64,000 bases of DNA from JBJHDF01 sp050486405 (GTDB lineage: Bacteria > Pseudomonadota > Gammaproteobacteria > Pseudomonadales > Cellvibrionaceae): NCBI GenBank assembly GCA_050486405.1, contig JBJHDF010000018.1, positions 19,407 to 83,406 of the forward strand, read 5' to 3'. The notes beneath the pieces are model-generated. The model was not told where the DNA came from. It did not search any database and was given only the letters and a program-made list of their open reading frames with translations. Position 1 is the stretch's first letter. The number at the start of each line of letters is the position of its first letter. The position numbers and the translations under genes were made by a program. Shown in pieces: positions 43,371 to 51,807 of the stretch.

Positions 43371-43880
43371 TCAGAAGGGAATATCGTCGTCGAAGCTGTC
43401 CATGCCGGCCGGCTGCTGGGGCGCCTGCTGAGGAGCCTGCTGCGGCGACTGCTGGGAAGAGGGTCTGCCGCCGGACTGTTGTTCCGGTTGCTGCTGGCTG
43501 TACTGGTCGTAGGCGTCGCCGCCGTCGTAGTTGCCGCTGCCGCCCCGGCTGTCCAGCATCTGCATTTCGCTGGCAACGATTTCCGTGGTGTAGCGATCCT
43601 GACCGTCCTGGCCCTGCCACTTGCGGGTGCGCAGGGAGCCCTCGATGTACACCTTGCTGCCTTTTTTCAGATACTCACCGGCGATTTCCGCCAGGCGGTT
43701 GAAGAACACCACCCGGTGCCACTCGGTTCGCTCCTGGGGCTGCCCGGTCTGCTTGTCTTTCCATGTTTCCGACGTGGCCAGGCTGACATTGGTGACAGCA
43801 CCGCCGGACGGCATATAGCGGACCTCCGGGTCCTGCCCCAGATTACCGATCAGAATTACCTTGTTGATACCCCGAGCCAT
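43371..43880 (-). CDS. ssb: single-stranded DNA-binding protein
   Basis: A 169-residue SSB that coats single-stranded DNA in replication, repair and recombination. The OB fold fills ~1–110 (INKVILIGNLGQDPEVRY, TEWHRVVFFNRLAEI, KVYIEGSLRTRKW). A Gln/Pro/Gly-rich disordered linker of ~45 residues follows, and the protein ends SFDDDIPF, the tip that recruits partner proteins. GAGGAGG lies before the ATG. It is 84 bp downstream of the MFS gene, the order known from Pseudomonas. No LexA box is visible upstream. Confidence 0.97.
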   Translation of the reverse strand: MARGINKVILIGNLGQDPEVRYMPSGGAVTNVSLATSETWKDKQTGQPQERTEWHRVVFFNRLAEIAGEYLKKGSKVYIEGSLRTRKWQGQDGQDRYTTEIVASEMQMLDSRGGSGNYDGGDAYDQYSQQQPEQQSGGRPSSQQSPQQAPQQAPQQPAGMDSFDDDIPF

Positions 43881-43964
43881 GTTGAATCCTCCTCATTTGG
43901 AATAAACGATACATCCTGGTACCGCGTTACAATCAGGCCTCCAAGCTTACACCAGTCCGGAAAC

Positions 43965-45242
43965 TTAATCATCCGACAGTTGCAGTTGGCCGGTCTTTAC
44001 CGTAGCACTGCGGGCCAGTTGACGCGGAGCGGGCGCGGCCATGCCCCAGGCCACCAGCAGCCAAACACCCAGCAGCAGAGAACACAAAATAAACAGCGAG
44101 GGCGCGCCCTGGTACTGCAGCAAATAACCCCCCAGCGCGCCCCCGGCGAAGGCACCGAAGAATTGGCAACTGGCGTAGACACTCAGTGCAGTACCCTTGA
44201 TGGCGGCCGGGGCCGTTTTACTGACCAGTGAGGGCAGGCTGGCCTCCAGGGCATTGAACGCCACAAAGAATACAAAGAGCACTCCCAGCAGCAGTGGCAG
44301 ATTTCCGCTCGCCCCCAGCAGCGCCAGTTCCGACAGGGCCAGCAGACCTATGGCACCGAGAAAGACCCAGCGGGTCCAACCCCGCCGCTCTGCTGCCAGC
44401 AGCAGGGGCAACATCACCACAAAGGTACCCAGCAGCAGGGGAAAATAGACCAGCCAGTGCTGCTCACGGGAGACCCCCAGTTGCTCCAGAACCTGGGGCA
44501 GAATGAGGAAGCTGGCCATAAGAATGAAGTGCAGGGTGAAAACGCCCAGATTCAGCCGTAACAGTTCACCGTGGATCAGGGCCTGACGCAGCATACGGGG
44601 CACCGGCCCGGTATGGGGCCGCCCTGCGCCAGCCTCCGCGCCGGCCGAGGGAATCCAGCGCCAGAGTATGGCCATGCCCACCAGACCGAGCGCGGCGGTA
44701 AGCCAGAAGATGGCGGCCAGGCCGCCCCAGGCGGCGACCAAAGGGCCGAGGATCAGGGACAGAGCAAAGGACACGCCGATGGAAGCCCCCACCAGCGCCA
44801 GCGCCTTGGTGCGGTTTTCCTCGGCGGTCAGATCCGCCAGCAGGGCCATCAGGGCGCCGGCAATGGCGCCGCAACCCTGCAGCAGCCGACCGACAATCAG
44901 CTCGTAGACACTGTCCGCCTGGGCAGCGACCACACTGCCCAGCACAAAGAGCAGCAGCCCGGCCAGAATCACCGGCTTGCGCCCGATGCGATCCGCCAGT
45001 ACGCCGAAGGGAATCTGCAGCAGCGCCTGGCTGAAGCCGTAAGCGCCAAGGGCCAGCCCCAGCAGGAAGGCGCTGCTGCCGGCATAGTCGGCGCCATAGA
45101 GCACCAGCACCGGCAGCACCATAAACAACCCGAGCATGCGGAATACATACAGCAGCGCCACGGAGGCCACGGTACGGGTTTCAAAGGGGGGCGAGGACGG
45201 CACTGACAAAGGGCTCCGGTTTACGGCAAGTCGGGGGCGCAT
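43965..45242 (-). CDS. MFS transporter
   Basis: A 425-residue transporter with 12 hydrophobic helices. The MFS loop 2–3 signature is LADRIGRKPVILAG, and the first helix contains LLYVFRMLGLFMVLPVLVLY. The layout resembles YajR-type drug/proton antiporters but without the extra C-terminal YAM domain. The ATG at 45242 is used; the open frame extends 13 codons upstream. It is divergent from uvrA and precedes ssb. The same trio (uvrA, MFS, ssb) is found in Pseudomonas. Substrate unknown. Confidence 0.88.
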   Translation of the reverse strand: MRPRLAVNRSPLSVPSSPPFETRTVASVALLYVFRMLGLFMVLPVLVLYGADYAGSSAFLLGLALGAYGFSQALLQIPFGVLADRIGRKPVILAGLLLFVLGSVVAAQADSVYELIVGRLLQGCGAIAGALMALLADLTAEENRTKALALVGASIGVSFALSLILGPLVAAWGGLAAIFWLTAALGLVGMAILWRWIPSAGAEAGAGRPHTGPVPRMLRQALIHGELLRLNLGVFTLHFILMASFLILPQVLEQLGVSREQHWLVYFPLLLGTFVVMLPLLLAAERRGWTRWVFLGAIGLLALSELALLGASGNLPLLLGVLFVFFVAFNALEASLPSLVSKTAPAAIKGTALSVYASCQFFGAFAGGALGGYLLQYQGAPSLFILCSLLLGVWLLVAWGMAAPAPRQLARSATVKTGQLQLSDD

Positions 45243-45291
45243 TTTAGCAGGGACGGGGCCGATACTGACAACTTCCGGCAAGGCGTTGACG

Positions 45292-45297
45292 TATAAT
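45292..45297 (+). promoter_or_regulatory. possible −10 element of uvrA
   Basis: TATAAT lies 31 bp before the uvrA ATG in the MFS–uvrA divergent region. No good −35 occurs at 16–18 bp, and no CTG–N10–CAG SOS box is visible between the two starts. Confidence 0.35.
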
Positions 45298-45327
45298 GGT
45301 GGGTTTTGGGCCTGTCGGTGTTATTGT

Positions 45328-48198
45328 ATGGATAAGATCCTCGTCCGGGGTGCCCGCACCCACAATCTGAAAAATGTGGATCTGGATATTCCCCGGGACA
45401 AACTGGTGGTGATCACCGGTCTGTCCGGCTCCGGCAAGTCCTCGCTGGCGTTTGATACCCTCTACGCCGAGGGCCAGCGCCGCTACGTGGAGTCCCTGTC
45501 CACCTACGCCCGGCAGTTTCTGTCCATGATGGACAAACCGGATGTGGACCATGTGGAGGGCCTGAGCCCTGCCATTTCCATCGAGCAGAAGTCCACCTCC
45601 CACAACCCGCGCTCTACCGTGGGCACCATCACCGAGATCTACGATTACCTGCGCCTGCTCTACGCCCGGGTGGGCGAGGCGCGCTGCCCGATGCACGGTG
45701 AACCTCTGGCGGCCCAGACGGTGACCGAGATGGTGGACACGGTGCTGGCCCAGCCCGAGGGCAGCAAGCTGATGCTGCTGGCACCCATGGTGCGCGACCG
45801 CAAGGGTGAGCACCTGCATATTCTGGAGCAGCTCAAACGCGACGGCTTTATCCGCGCACGCATCGACGGGCTGGTGGTGGACCTGGACGATGCGCCGAAA
45901 CTGGACAAGAAAAAGAAGCACAGTATCGAGGTGGTGGTGGATCGCTTCAAGGTGCGCGGCGATCTGCAGCAGCGGCTGGCCGAGTCCTTTGAAACCGCGT
46001 TGAACCTGTCCGAGGGCATTGCCCTGATCAGTGACATGGACGGCGTGGCGCCTGACCGCCTCTTTTCCGCCAAGCACGCCTGCCCGGTGTGCGACTACAG
46101 TTTGAGCGAACTGGAGCCGAGACTGTTTTCCTTCAACAACCCCGCCGGCGCCTGCCCCACCTGTGACGGCCTGGGGGTCAAACAGTTTTTCGATCCGGAG
46201 CGGGCGGTGCAGTTTCCCGAGGCGTCTCTTTCCCAGGGCGCCATTCGCGGCTGGGAAAAACGCAATATCTACTATTTCCACATGCTCACCTCCCTGGCCG
46301 ATCACTACGGCTTTGCCGTGGACACGCCCTGGGAACAACTGTCAAAGAAGCACCGGGAAGCGGTACTTTACGGTTCCGGCGACGAGGTGATCGAGTTCAG
46401 CTATATCAACGAGCGCGGCGACGTCTATCGGCGCAGTCATACCTTTGAAGGGGTGCTGCCCAATATGGAGCGCCGCTACCGGGATACAGACTCCCAGACG
46501 GTGCGCGAAGAACTGGCCAAGTATCTGTCGACGCAACCCTGCCCCGACTGTCAGGGCGCGCGCCTGCGCACCGAGGCGCGCCATGTGTTTGTGGATGAGC
46601 GCACCCTGCCGCAGATCACCGCCCTGCCGGTGGGCGAAGCACTGGAGTATTTCACTCAGTTGGGGTTCACCGGCCGCAAGGCGGGCATTGCCGAGAAAAT
46701 TCTCAAGGAGCTGCGCGACCGTTTCCGTTTTCTGGTGGACGTGGGTCTTAATTACCTGACACTGAACCGCAGCGCCGATACCCTGTCCGGTGGCGAAGCC
46801 CAGCGCATCCGGCTGGCCAGCCAGATCGGCGCCGGTCTGGTGGGCGTGATGTACATTCTCGACGAGCCGTCCATCGGCCTGCACCAGCGCGACAACGAGC
46901 GACTGCTGCGCACACTCACGCACCTGCGCGATCTGGGCAACACGGTGATCGTGGTGGAGCACGACGAGGACGCCATCCGCAGCGCCGATCATGTCATCGA
47001 CATCGGCCCCGGCGCCGGTGTGCACGGCGGCGAAATTATCGCCCAGGGGGACGTCAGGGCCATCATGAAGACGCCCGCGTCCGTTACGGGCCAGTACCTG
47101 AGCGGTAAACGCACCATTGCCATTCCCGCCAAACGTACGCCGGCAAACCCAAAAGCCATGCTGCGTCTGCACGGGGCCAGCGGCAACAATCTGCGCAACG
47201 TGACCCTGGAGTTGCCGGTGGGGCTGATGACCTGCGTCACCGGCGTGTCCGGCTCGGGCAAGTCGACGCTAATCAACAACACGCTTTACCCGGCGGCGGC
47301 CACCGCACTGAACGGCGCCAGCACCCTGAAGCCTGCGGCTCACGAGAAGATCGAGGGGTTGGAGCGGTTCGACAAGTGTATCGATATCGACCAGAGTCCC
47401 ATTGGCCGCACGCCACGTTCCAACCCGGCAACCTACACAGGTATTTTCACGCCCATCCGCGATCTCTTTGCCGGCACCCCGGAGGCGCGTTCGCGGGGTT
47501 ACAAGCCCGGACGTTTCAGCTTCAACGTCAAGGGCGGGCGCTGCGAGGCCTGCCAGGGCGACGGCGTGACCAGGGTGGAGATGCATTTTCTGCCGGATGT
47601 GTATGTTCCCTGCGATGTCTGCAAGGGCAAGCGCTACAACCGGGAGACGCTGGAGGTGAAATACAAGGGGCGCAATATTCACGAGGTGCTGGAGCTGACC
47701 GTGGAGGATGCACGGGAATTTTTCGATGCCATTCCCGCCATCGCCAGGAAGCTGCAGACGCTGATGGATGTGGGCCTGTCATATATTCGTCTGGGCCAGG
47801 CGGCGAACACGCTGTCCGGCGGTGAGGCGCAGCGGGTGAAGCTGTCCCGGGAACTGTCGAAGCGCGATACGGGCAAGACGCTGTACATTCTGGACGAACC
47901 CACCACCGGTTTGCATTTTTATGATATCCAGCAGTTGCTGACGGTGTTGCACCGGCTGCGCGATCACGGCAATACGGTGGTGGTGATCGAGCATAATCTG
48001 GATGTGATCAAGACGGCGGACTGGATTGTGGATCTGGGCCCGGAGGGCGGCAGTGGCGGCGGTGAGATTATCGCTACGGGCACGCCGGAGCAGATCGCCA
48101 AACAGAAGCACTCGCACACCGGGCGTTTTCTCAAGCCGGTGCTGGCGGCAGCCAAGCCCGCTCCTGCTCGTGCCAAAAAGGCCAAGACGCCAGCTTGA
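45328..48198 (+). CDS. uvrA: excinuclease ABC subunit A
   Basis: A 956-residue DNA damage sensor of nucleotide excision repair, acting with UvrB and UvrC. The ATG at 45328 gives the family N-terminus MDKILVRGARTHNLKNVDLD; the longer upstream frame lies within the divergent MFS gene. Two ABC domains carry GLSGSGKSSLAFDTLYAEGQ and GVSGSGKSTLINNTLYP as Walker A, and LSGGEAQRI and LSGGEAQRV as signatures. Zinc modules are at CPVCDYSL…CPTC and CEACQGDG…CDVC. It is ~15 residues longer than the E. coli protein, mainly in a Lys/Ala-rich tail. No SOS box is evident upstream. Confidence 0.98.
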   Translation: MDKILVRGARTHNLKNVDLDIPRDKLVVITGLSGSGKSSLAFDTLYAEGQRRYVESLSTYARQFLSMMDKPDVDHVEGLSPAISIEQKSTSHNPRSTVGTITEIYDYLRLLYARVGEARCPMHGEPLAAQTVTEMVDTVLAQPEGSKLMLLAPMVRDRKGEHLHILEQLKRDGFIRARIDGLVVDLDDAPKLDKKKKHSIEVVVDRFKVRGDLQQRLAESFETALNLSEGIALISDMDGVAPDRLFSAKHACPVCDYSLSELEPRLFSFNNPAGACPTCDGLGVKQFFDPERAVQFPEASLSQGAIRGWEKRNIYYFHMLTSLADHYGFAVDTPWEQLSKKHREAVLYGSGDEVIEFSYINERGDVYRRSHTFEGVLPNMERRYRDTDSQTVREELAKYLSTQPCPDCQGARLRTEARHVFVDERTLPQITALPVGEALEYFTQLGFTGRKAGIAEKILKELRDRFRFLVDVGLNYLTLNRSADTLSGGEAQRIRLASQIGAGLVGVMYILDEPSIGLHQRDNERLLRTLTHLRDLGNTVIVVEHDEDAIRSADHVIDIGPGAGVHGGEIIAQGDVRAIMKTPASVTGQYLSGKRTIAIPAKRTPANPKAMLRLHGASGNNLRNVTLELPVGLMTCVTGVSGSGKSTLINNTLYPAAATALNGASTLKPAAHEKIEGLERFDKCIDIDQSPIGRTPRSNPATYTGIFTPIRDLFAGTPEARSRGYKPGRFSFNVKGGRCEACQGDGVTRVEMHFLPDVYVPCDVCKGKRYNRETLEVKYKGRNIHEVLELTVEDAREFFDAIPAIARKLQTLMDVGLSYIRLGQAANTLSGGEAQRVKLSRELSKRDTGKTLYILDEPTTGLHFYDIQQLLTVLHRLRDHGNTVVVIEHNLDVIKTADWIVDLGPEGGSGGGEIIATGTPEQIAKQKHSHTGRFLKPVLAAAKPAPARAKKAKTPA

Positions 48199-48214
48199 TT
48201 ATTAGTTGGCAGGG

Positions 48215-48359
48215 GGAAGTCGTCTTATAAACGTAGCGAGCGTGCGCCTGGTGGCGGTCGCCGGAGCGCAGGAACCGCAGTGTATATGCAATACATGAGG
48301 ATTCCGAGCACCGCCGAACGCCGCCAGGCGTGCGCGCAGTAGTTTATGGGATGGCTTCC
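48215..48359. repeat. 145-bp imperfect palindrome between uvrA and the alkyltransferase gene
   Basis: The two arms are complementary over almost their whole length around a 5-nt centre at 48286–48290 (flanked by TGTAT and ATACA). Matching outer blocks include GGAAG/CTTCC, ATAAAC/GTTTAT and GCGCCTGG/CCAGGCG. Its right arm contains the 29-bp motif also found at 43290–43318. It starts 16 bp after the uvrA stop and ends 49 bp before the next ATG, so it could terminate uvrA mRNA or affect the next gene. Confidence 0.85.
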
Positions 48360-48408
48360 AGCAAGATTCGGGTGGTGGTGCGAACCGCTAGGCCTTAGAC
48401 TGGTCGCC

Positions 48409-49233
48409 ATGACCATAGACAGCGACTATCAACGCATCGCCCGGGCGATTCGCTTTCTGCACGACAACCCCTACGCCTCCCTGGCGGATCTGGGGCGACA
48501 CCTGCGGCTGAGTGACAGCCATTGTCACCGACTCTTTCACCGCTGGGCGGGCATTACACCGAAGCAGTTTCAGCTGTTTCTGCGCAAGGAAACGGCGCTG
48601 GCCAGGCTGCGGGAGTCGCGTTCGCTGCTGGAGAGCAGTTGGGACGCCGGCTTGTCCGGCCCCGGGCGTCTGCACGATCTGGTGTTGCACTGGGAGGCGG
48701 TGACGCCGGGCCAGTTCCGGCAACTGGGTGAGGGGCTGACGCTGCGCTATGGCGTGCACCCGAGTGAGCTGGGGGAGCTGTTGGTGGCCTTGAGCCCCCG
48801 GGGTGTCTGTCATCTGAGTTTTCACGACGCCGGGGATGTTGAGCCGGAAACGGTGTTGACCGAGCGCTGGCCCAGTGCCCAGTTGCAGCGCGACGACCGC
48901 GCCACCGGCGAGCAGGCCCGGGCGCTGTTGCCCCGGGGCGCCCTGGCGCCGCTGCATGTCTGGGGCACGCCCTTTCAGCACAAGGTGTGGGAGGCGTTGC
49001 TGCGGGTGCCGTCGGGACATTTGTGCAGCTATGGCGATCTGGCGGCGGCCATCGGTCAACCGGGCGCGGCGCGGGCGGTGGGCACGGCGGTAGGCCAGAA
49101 CCCGCTTGCGGTAATCATTCCCTGCCACCGGGTGATCCGCGACACCGGCGTGTTCGGCCAGTACCGCTGGCAACCGGAGCGCAAGGTGGCGTTGCTGGCG
49201 CGGGAGTTAATTGCTCCGGAAGCCACATCCTGA
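48409..49233 (+). CDS. AraC-type HTH fused to methylated-DNA–protein cysteine methyltransferase
   Basis: A 274-residue protein. Residues ~5–105 are an AraC-like double HTH (SLADLGRHLRLSDSHCHRLF, VTPGQFRQLG). Residues ~185–270 are the alkyltransferase domain with the acceptor site IIPCHRVI (Cys239) and SYGDLAAAIGQPGAARAVG. This is the Ada architecture without its N-terminal zinc/phosphotriester domain, so it should repair O6-alkylguanine but lacks the methylphosphotriester sensor. The ATG at 48409 is chosen over a longer frame that runs into the palindrome. It lies downstream of uvrA on the same strand, which makes a small repair cluster. Confidence 0.9.
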   Translation: MTIDSDYQRIARAIRFLHDNPYASLADLGRHLRLSDSHCHRLFHRWAGITPKQFQLFLRKETALARLRESRSLLESSWDAGLSGPGRLHDLVLHWEAVTPGQFRQLGEGLTLRYGVHPSELGELLVALSPRGVCHLSFHDAGDVEPETVLTERWPSAQLQRDDRATGEQARALLPRGALAPLHVWGTPFQHKVWEALLRVPSGHLCSYGDLAAAIGQPGAARAVGTAVGQNPLAVIIPCHRVIRDTGVFGQYRWQPERKVALLARELIAPEATS

Positions 49234-49254
49234 CTTAGTTTTTTATTACCTCAG

Positions 49255-49383
49255 GTGCCAACGGCGGAGGTTGGCGCAGTGCTTCCGGGACTCGCCGTAA
49301 ACCCATCCCTGGGGGCTCGCACACCGCATCCATGCGGTGTACGGTCCCGGAAGCACTACCCCAACCTCCTTTAACAACGGCAC
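49255..49383. repeat. large palindromic element with inner hairpin (first of two)
   Basis: 49266–49291 and 49344–49369 are inverted copies pairing at 24 of 26 positions (GGAGGTTGG outermost, CCGGGAC innermost), and GTGCC/GGCAC extend it. Inside is a perfect 8-bp hairpin (ACACCGCA, loop TCCA, 49321–49340). It lies 22 bp after the alkyltransferase gene stop. It would make a cruciform in DNA or a three-way stem in RNA. Confidence 0.85.
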
Positions 49384-49424
49384 TTCGAATCTGTAAAAAC
49401 AGAGCGCAGTACTTTCAGGCTTAA

Positions 49425-49580
49425 GGGATTGTGAGACAGGGGTGTGAGACCGTCGCGCGCGGGAAGCGCGTGTAGAGCTTACATGGACGACCCACAGGGA
49501 AGTGGGAAGTGTCCCGAAGCGCCGGGAGCGCGTAGGGGTCGGATTTACAGCGTGTCTCGCACCCCTGTATCGCAAAGCCC
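49425..49580. repeat. large palindromic element (second of two)
   Basis: 49425–49450 and 49552–49580 form an imperfect inverted repeat around CAGGGGTG/CACCCCTG, with 17 of 20 core positions paired. The interior holds further stems (CCCA/TGGG at 49491–49506; TCCCG/CGGGA at 49512–49527; TGTA/TACA near 49471–49483). One block of its reverse complement (near 49533–49556) resembles 49290–49311 of the first element, so both look like members of one mosaic family. Confidence 0.8.
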
Positions 49581-49617
49581 GCACCCATCTCCCCTACGAA
49601 GCACAACGCCGAAGCAT

Positions 49618-49644
49618 AAAAAAACCAGGCATTAGCCTGGTTTT
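49618..49644 (-). terminator. terminator of the ribosomal protein cluster
   Basis: On the minus strand AAAACCAGGC pairs with GCCTGGTTTT around a 4-nt loop, followed by more T. It lies 23 bp after the rplQ stop and ends the alpha operon. Confidence 0.92.
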
Positions 49645-49667
49645 ATAACGCAAACATCCGAGGAATT

Positions 49668-50072
49668 TTACTCTTCGGAATCATCCACCTCAACGGCTTC
49701 CTGGTTTTCCGCTAGCGGGCGATCAACCAGTTCGACGTAGGCCATGGGGGCCTTGTCGCCGGTACGGTAGCCGCACTTGAGAATACGGATGTAACCGCCG
49801 GGGCGGGATTCGTAGCGAGGGCCGATCTCGCTGAAGAGTTTGCCCACCACCGCCTTGTTGCGCAGGCGATCGAACGCCAGACGACGGTTGGCAACGCTGT
49901 CCTTCTTCGCCAGGGTGATCAACGGCTCCGCGACGCGGCGCAGCTCCTTGGCCTTGGGCAGGGTGGTTTTGATCAGCTCGTGCTCTACCAGCGACGCAGT
50001 CATGTTGCGAAACATGGCTTTGCGATGCGAGCTGTTACGATTCAGTTGGCGGCCACTATGACGATGACGCAT
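49668..50072 (-). CDS. rplQ: 50S ribosomal protein L17
   Basis: A 134-residue protein of the large subunit near the exit tunnel. The N-terminus MRHRHSGRQLNRNSSHRKAM is the universal start, and FSEIGPRYESRPGGY with AYVELVDRP is conserved. The C-terminal tail is acidic (VEVDDSEE), which is common in gammaproteobacteria. It is the last gene of the alpha operon, 85 bp after rpoA, and is followed by the cluster terminator. Confidence 0.98.
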   Translation of the reverse strand: MRHRHSGRQLNRNSSHRKAMFRNMTASLVEHELIKTTLPKAKELRRVAEPLITLAKKDSVANRRLAFDRLRNKAVVGKLFSEIGPRYESRPGGYIRILKCGYRTGDKAPMAYVELVDRPLAENQEAVEVDDSEE

Positions 50073-50157
50073 GACGCTAAATCCTTCACAAATGATCGCT
50101 TCACAGCGATCTCGTTAACCGCCGGCAAAAGGCCGACGAGACGAACGGTTTATAAAA

Positions 50158-51147
50158 TCAGTCTTCGTTTTTCAGACTGGCCGGGGGCCAGTTTTCCAGA
50201 CGCATGCCGAGGGACAGGCCGCGTGAAGCCAGCACATCCTTGATCTCGGTCAGGGACTTCTTGCCCAGGTTCGGGGTCTTCAACAGCTCCACTTCTGTGC
50301 GCTGAATCAGATCGCCGATGTAATAAATGTTCTCCGCCTTCAGGCAGTTGGCCGAACGCACGGTGAGTTCCAGATCATCCACCGGGCGCAGCAGCACCGG
50401 ATCGATGGCCTCTTCCTTCTCTTCCGGCTTGGAGTGACTCTCGCCCTCCAGGTCGACAAACACCGCCAGTTGCTGCTGCAGGATGGTGGCGGCGCGACGG
50501 ATGGCTTCCTCCGGCTCGATAGTACCATTGGTTTCCAGATCCAGAACCAGTTTGTCCAGGTCAGTGCGCTGCTCAACCCGGGCGCTCTCCACGGTGTAGG
50601 CCAGGCGGCGCACCGGGCTGAAAGAGGCGTCCAGTTGCAGGCGGCCGATGGCGCGAGTCTCGTCGTCATCCTGCTGGCGGGTGTCCGCCGGCTGGTAACC
50701 GCGACCGCGTGCCACTGTCAGGCGCATGCTCAGCTCGGTATTGCCGGTGATATTGGCAATCACCAAGTCCGGGTTCTTAATCTCGATGTCGTGATCCACC
50801 TGGATATCACCGGCGGTGACAACGCCCGGGCCTTTCTTGCTCAGATTCAGAACCGCCCGATCCTTGCCGTGCATTACCACGGCCACGTCCTTCAGATTGA
50901 GCAGGATTTCGATGACGTCTTCACGGACGCCTTCGATAATGCTGTATTCATGCAATACGCCGTCGATTTCAGCTTCGACCACGGCACAACCAGCCATGGA
51001 GGAAAGCAGAATCCGGCGCAGGGCATTGCCCAGAGTGTGTCCGAAGCCACGCTCCAGCGGCTCCAGTACAACGTGGGCGTGGGTCGGACTCTTCTCCGAC
51101 ACATCGATCGTACGCGGAGTCAGAAATTCGTTAGTTGCAATCTGCAT
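50158..51147 (-). CDS. rpoA: RNA polymerase alpha subunit
   Basis: A 329-residue subunit that nucleates core RNA polymerase assembly. The ATG at 51147 has GAAGGTG 4 bp upstream; a GTG two codons earlier is less likely. The N-terminal dimerisation domain (GFGHTLGNALRRILLSSM) and C-terminal domain (RSANCLKAENIYYIGDLIQR, LTEIKDVLASRGLSLG) are joined by a charged linker. The alpha-CTD contacts UP elements and activators. It sits between rpsD (24 bp) and rplQ (85 bp), as in E. coli. Confidence 0.98.
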   Translation of the reverse strand: MQIATNEFLTPRTIDVSEKSPTHAHVVLEPLERGFGHTLGNALRRILLSSMAGCAVVEAEIDGVLHEYSIIEGVREDVIEILLNLKDVAVVMHGKDRAVLNLSKKGPGVVTAGDIQVDHDIEIKNPDLVIANITGNTELSMRLTVARGRGYQPADTRQQDDDETRAIGRLQLDASFSPVRRLAYTVESARVEQRTDLDKLVLDLETNGTIEPEEAIRRAATILQQQLAVFVDLEGESHSKPEEKEEAIDPVLLRPVDDLELTVRSANCLKAENIYYIGDLIQRTEVELLKTPNLGKKSLTEIKDVLASRGLSLGMRLENWPPASLKNED

Positions 51148-51171
51148 AGCCACACCTTCAGTGGTTAGTCC

Positions 51172-51792
51172 TTACTTGGAGTAAAGCTCAACAATCAGGT
51201 TTTCGTTGATTTCGGCGGGCAGGTCGCTGCGCTCCGGAACACGTTTGAACACACCTTCCTTCTTGTCCGCGTTGATTTCAATCCATTCCACCTCGCTGCG
51301 CTGACCGGCCAGGGTCAGGGCATTTTGCACGCGCAACTGCTTCTTGGCTTTTTCGCGCAAAGCAATAACGTCACCTTCCTGAACTTGGTAGGAGGGTATG
51401 TTCACAGCCTTGCCATTGACCAGAATAGCTTTGTGGGACACCATTTGACGCGCTTCGGCGCGGGTTGAGCCAAAGCCCATGCGGTAAACCACGTTGTCCA
51501 GACGGCATTCGAGCAACTGCAGCAGGTTTTCACCGGTTGCGCCTTTGCGACGGGCGGCCTCCTTGTAGTAGCTGCGGAACTGCTTTTCCATGATGCCGTA
51601 GGTGCGGCGAACCTTCTGTTTTTCACGCAGCTGTACACCGTAGTCCGACAGACGGCCACGGCGCTGGCCCTGTTGGCCAGGCTGGGTTTCCAGTTTGCAT
51701 TTTGAATCCAGAGCACGGGCGCCACTCTTGAGAAAGAGGTCGGTACCCTCGCGACGGGAAAGTTTACAAGTTGGTCCAAGATAACGTGCCAT
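51172..51792 (-). CDS. rpsD: 30S ribosomal protein S4
   Basis: A 206-residue primary 16S rRNA-binding protein that starts 30S assembly. It begins MARYLGPTCKLSRREG and carries the S4 RNA-binding domain from ~95 (LECRLDNVVYRMGFGSTRAEARQMVSH). The zinc-type CX12CXXC motif of some bacteria is absent. In E. coli S4 is the translational repressor of the alpha operon; whether it is here is not shown. It lies 15 bp after rpsK and 24 bp before rpoA. Confidence 0.98.
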   Translation of the reverse strand: MARYLGPTCKLSRREGTDLFLKSGARALDSKCKLETQPGQQGQRRGRLSDYGVQLREKQKVRRTYGIMEKQFRSYYKEAARRKGATGENLLQLLECRLDNVVYRMGFGSTRAEARQMVSHKAILVNGKAVNIPSYQVQEGDVIALREKAKKQLRVQNALTLAGQRSEVEWIEINADKKEGVFKRVPERSDLPAEINENLIVELYSK

Positions 51793-51807
51793 TGTTCTGC
51801 TCCCCCC

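Noticed and set aside
49234..49667. Candidate structured small RNA in the intergenic region
   Set aside because: The structure is better explained by two large palindromic repeats, and no promoter is visible; kept as repeats only.
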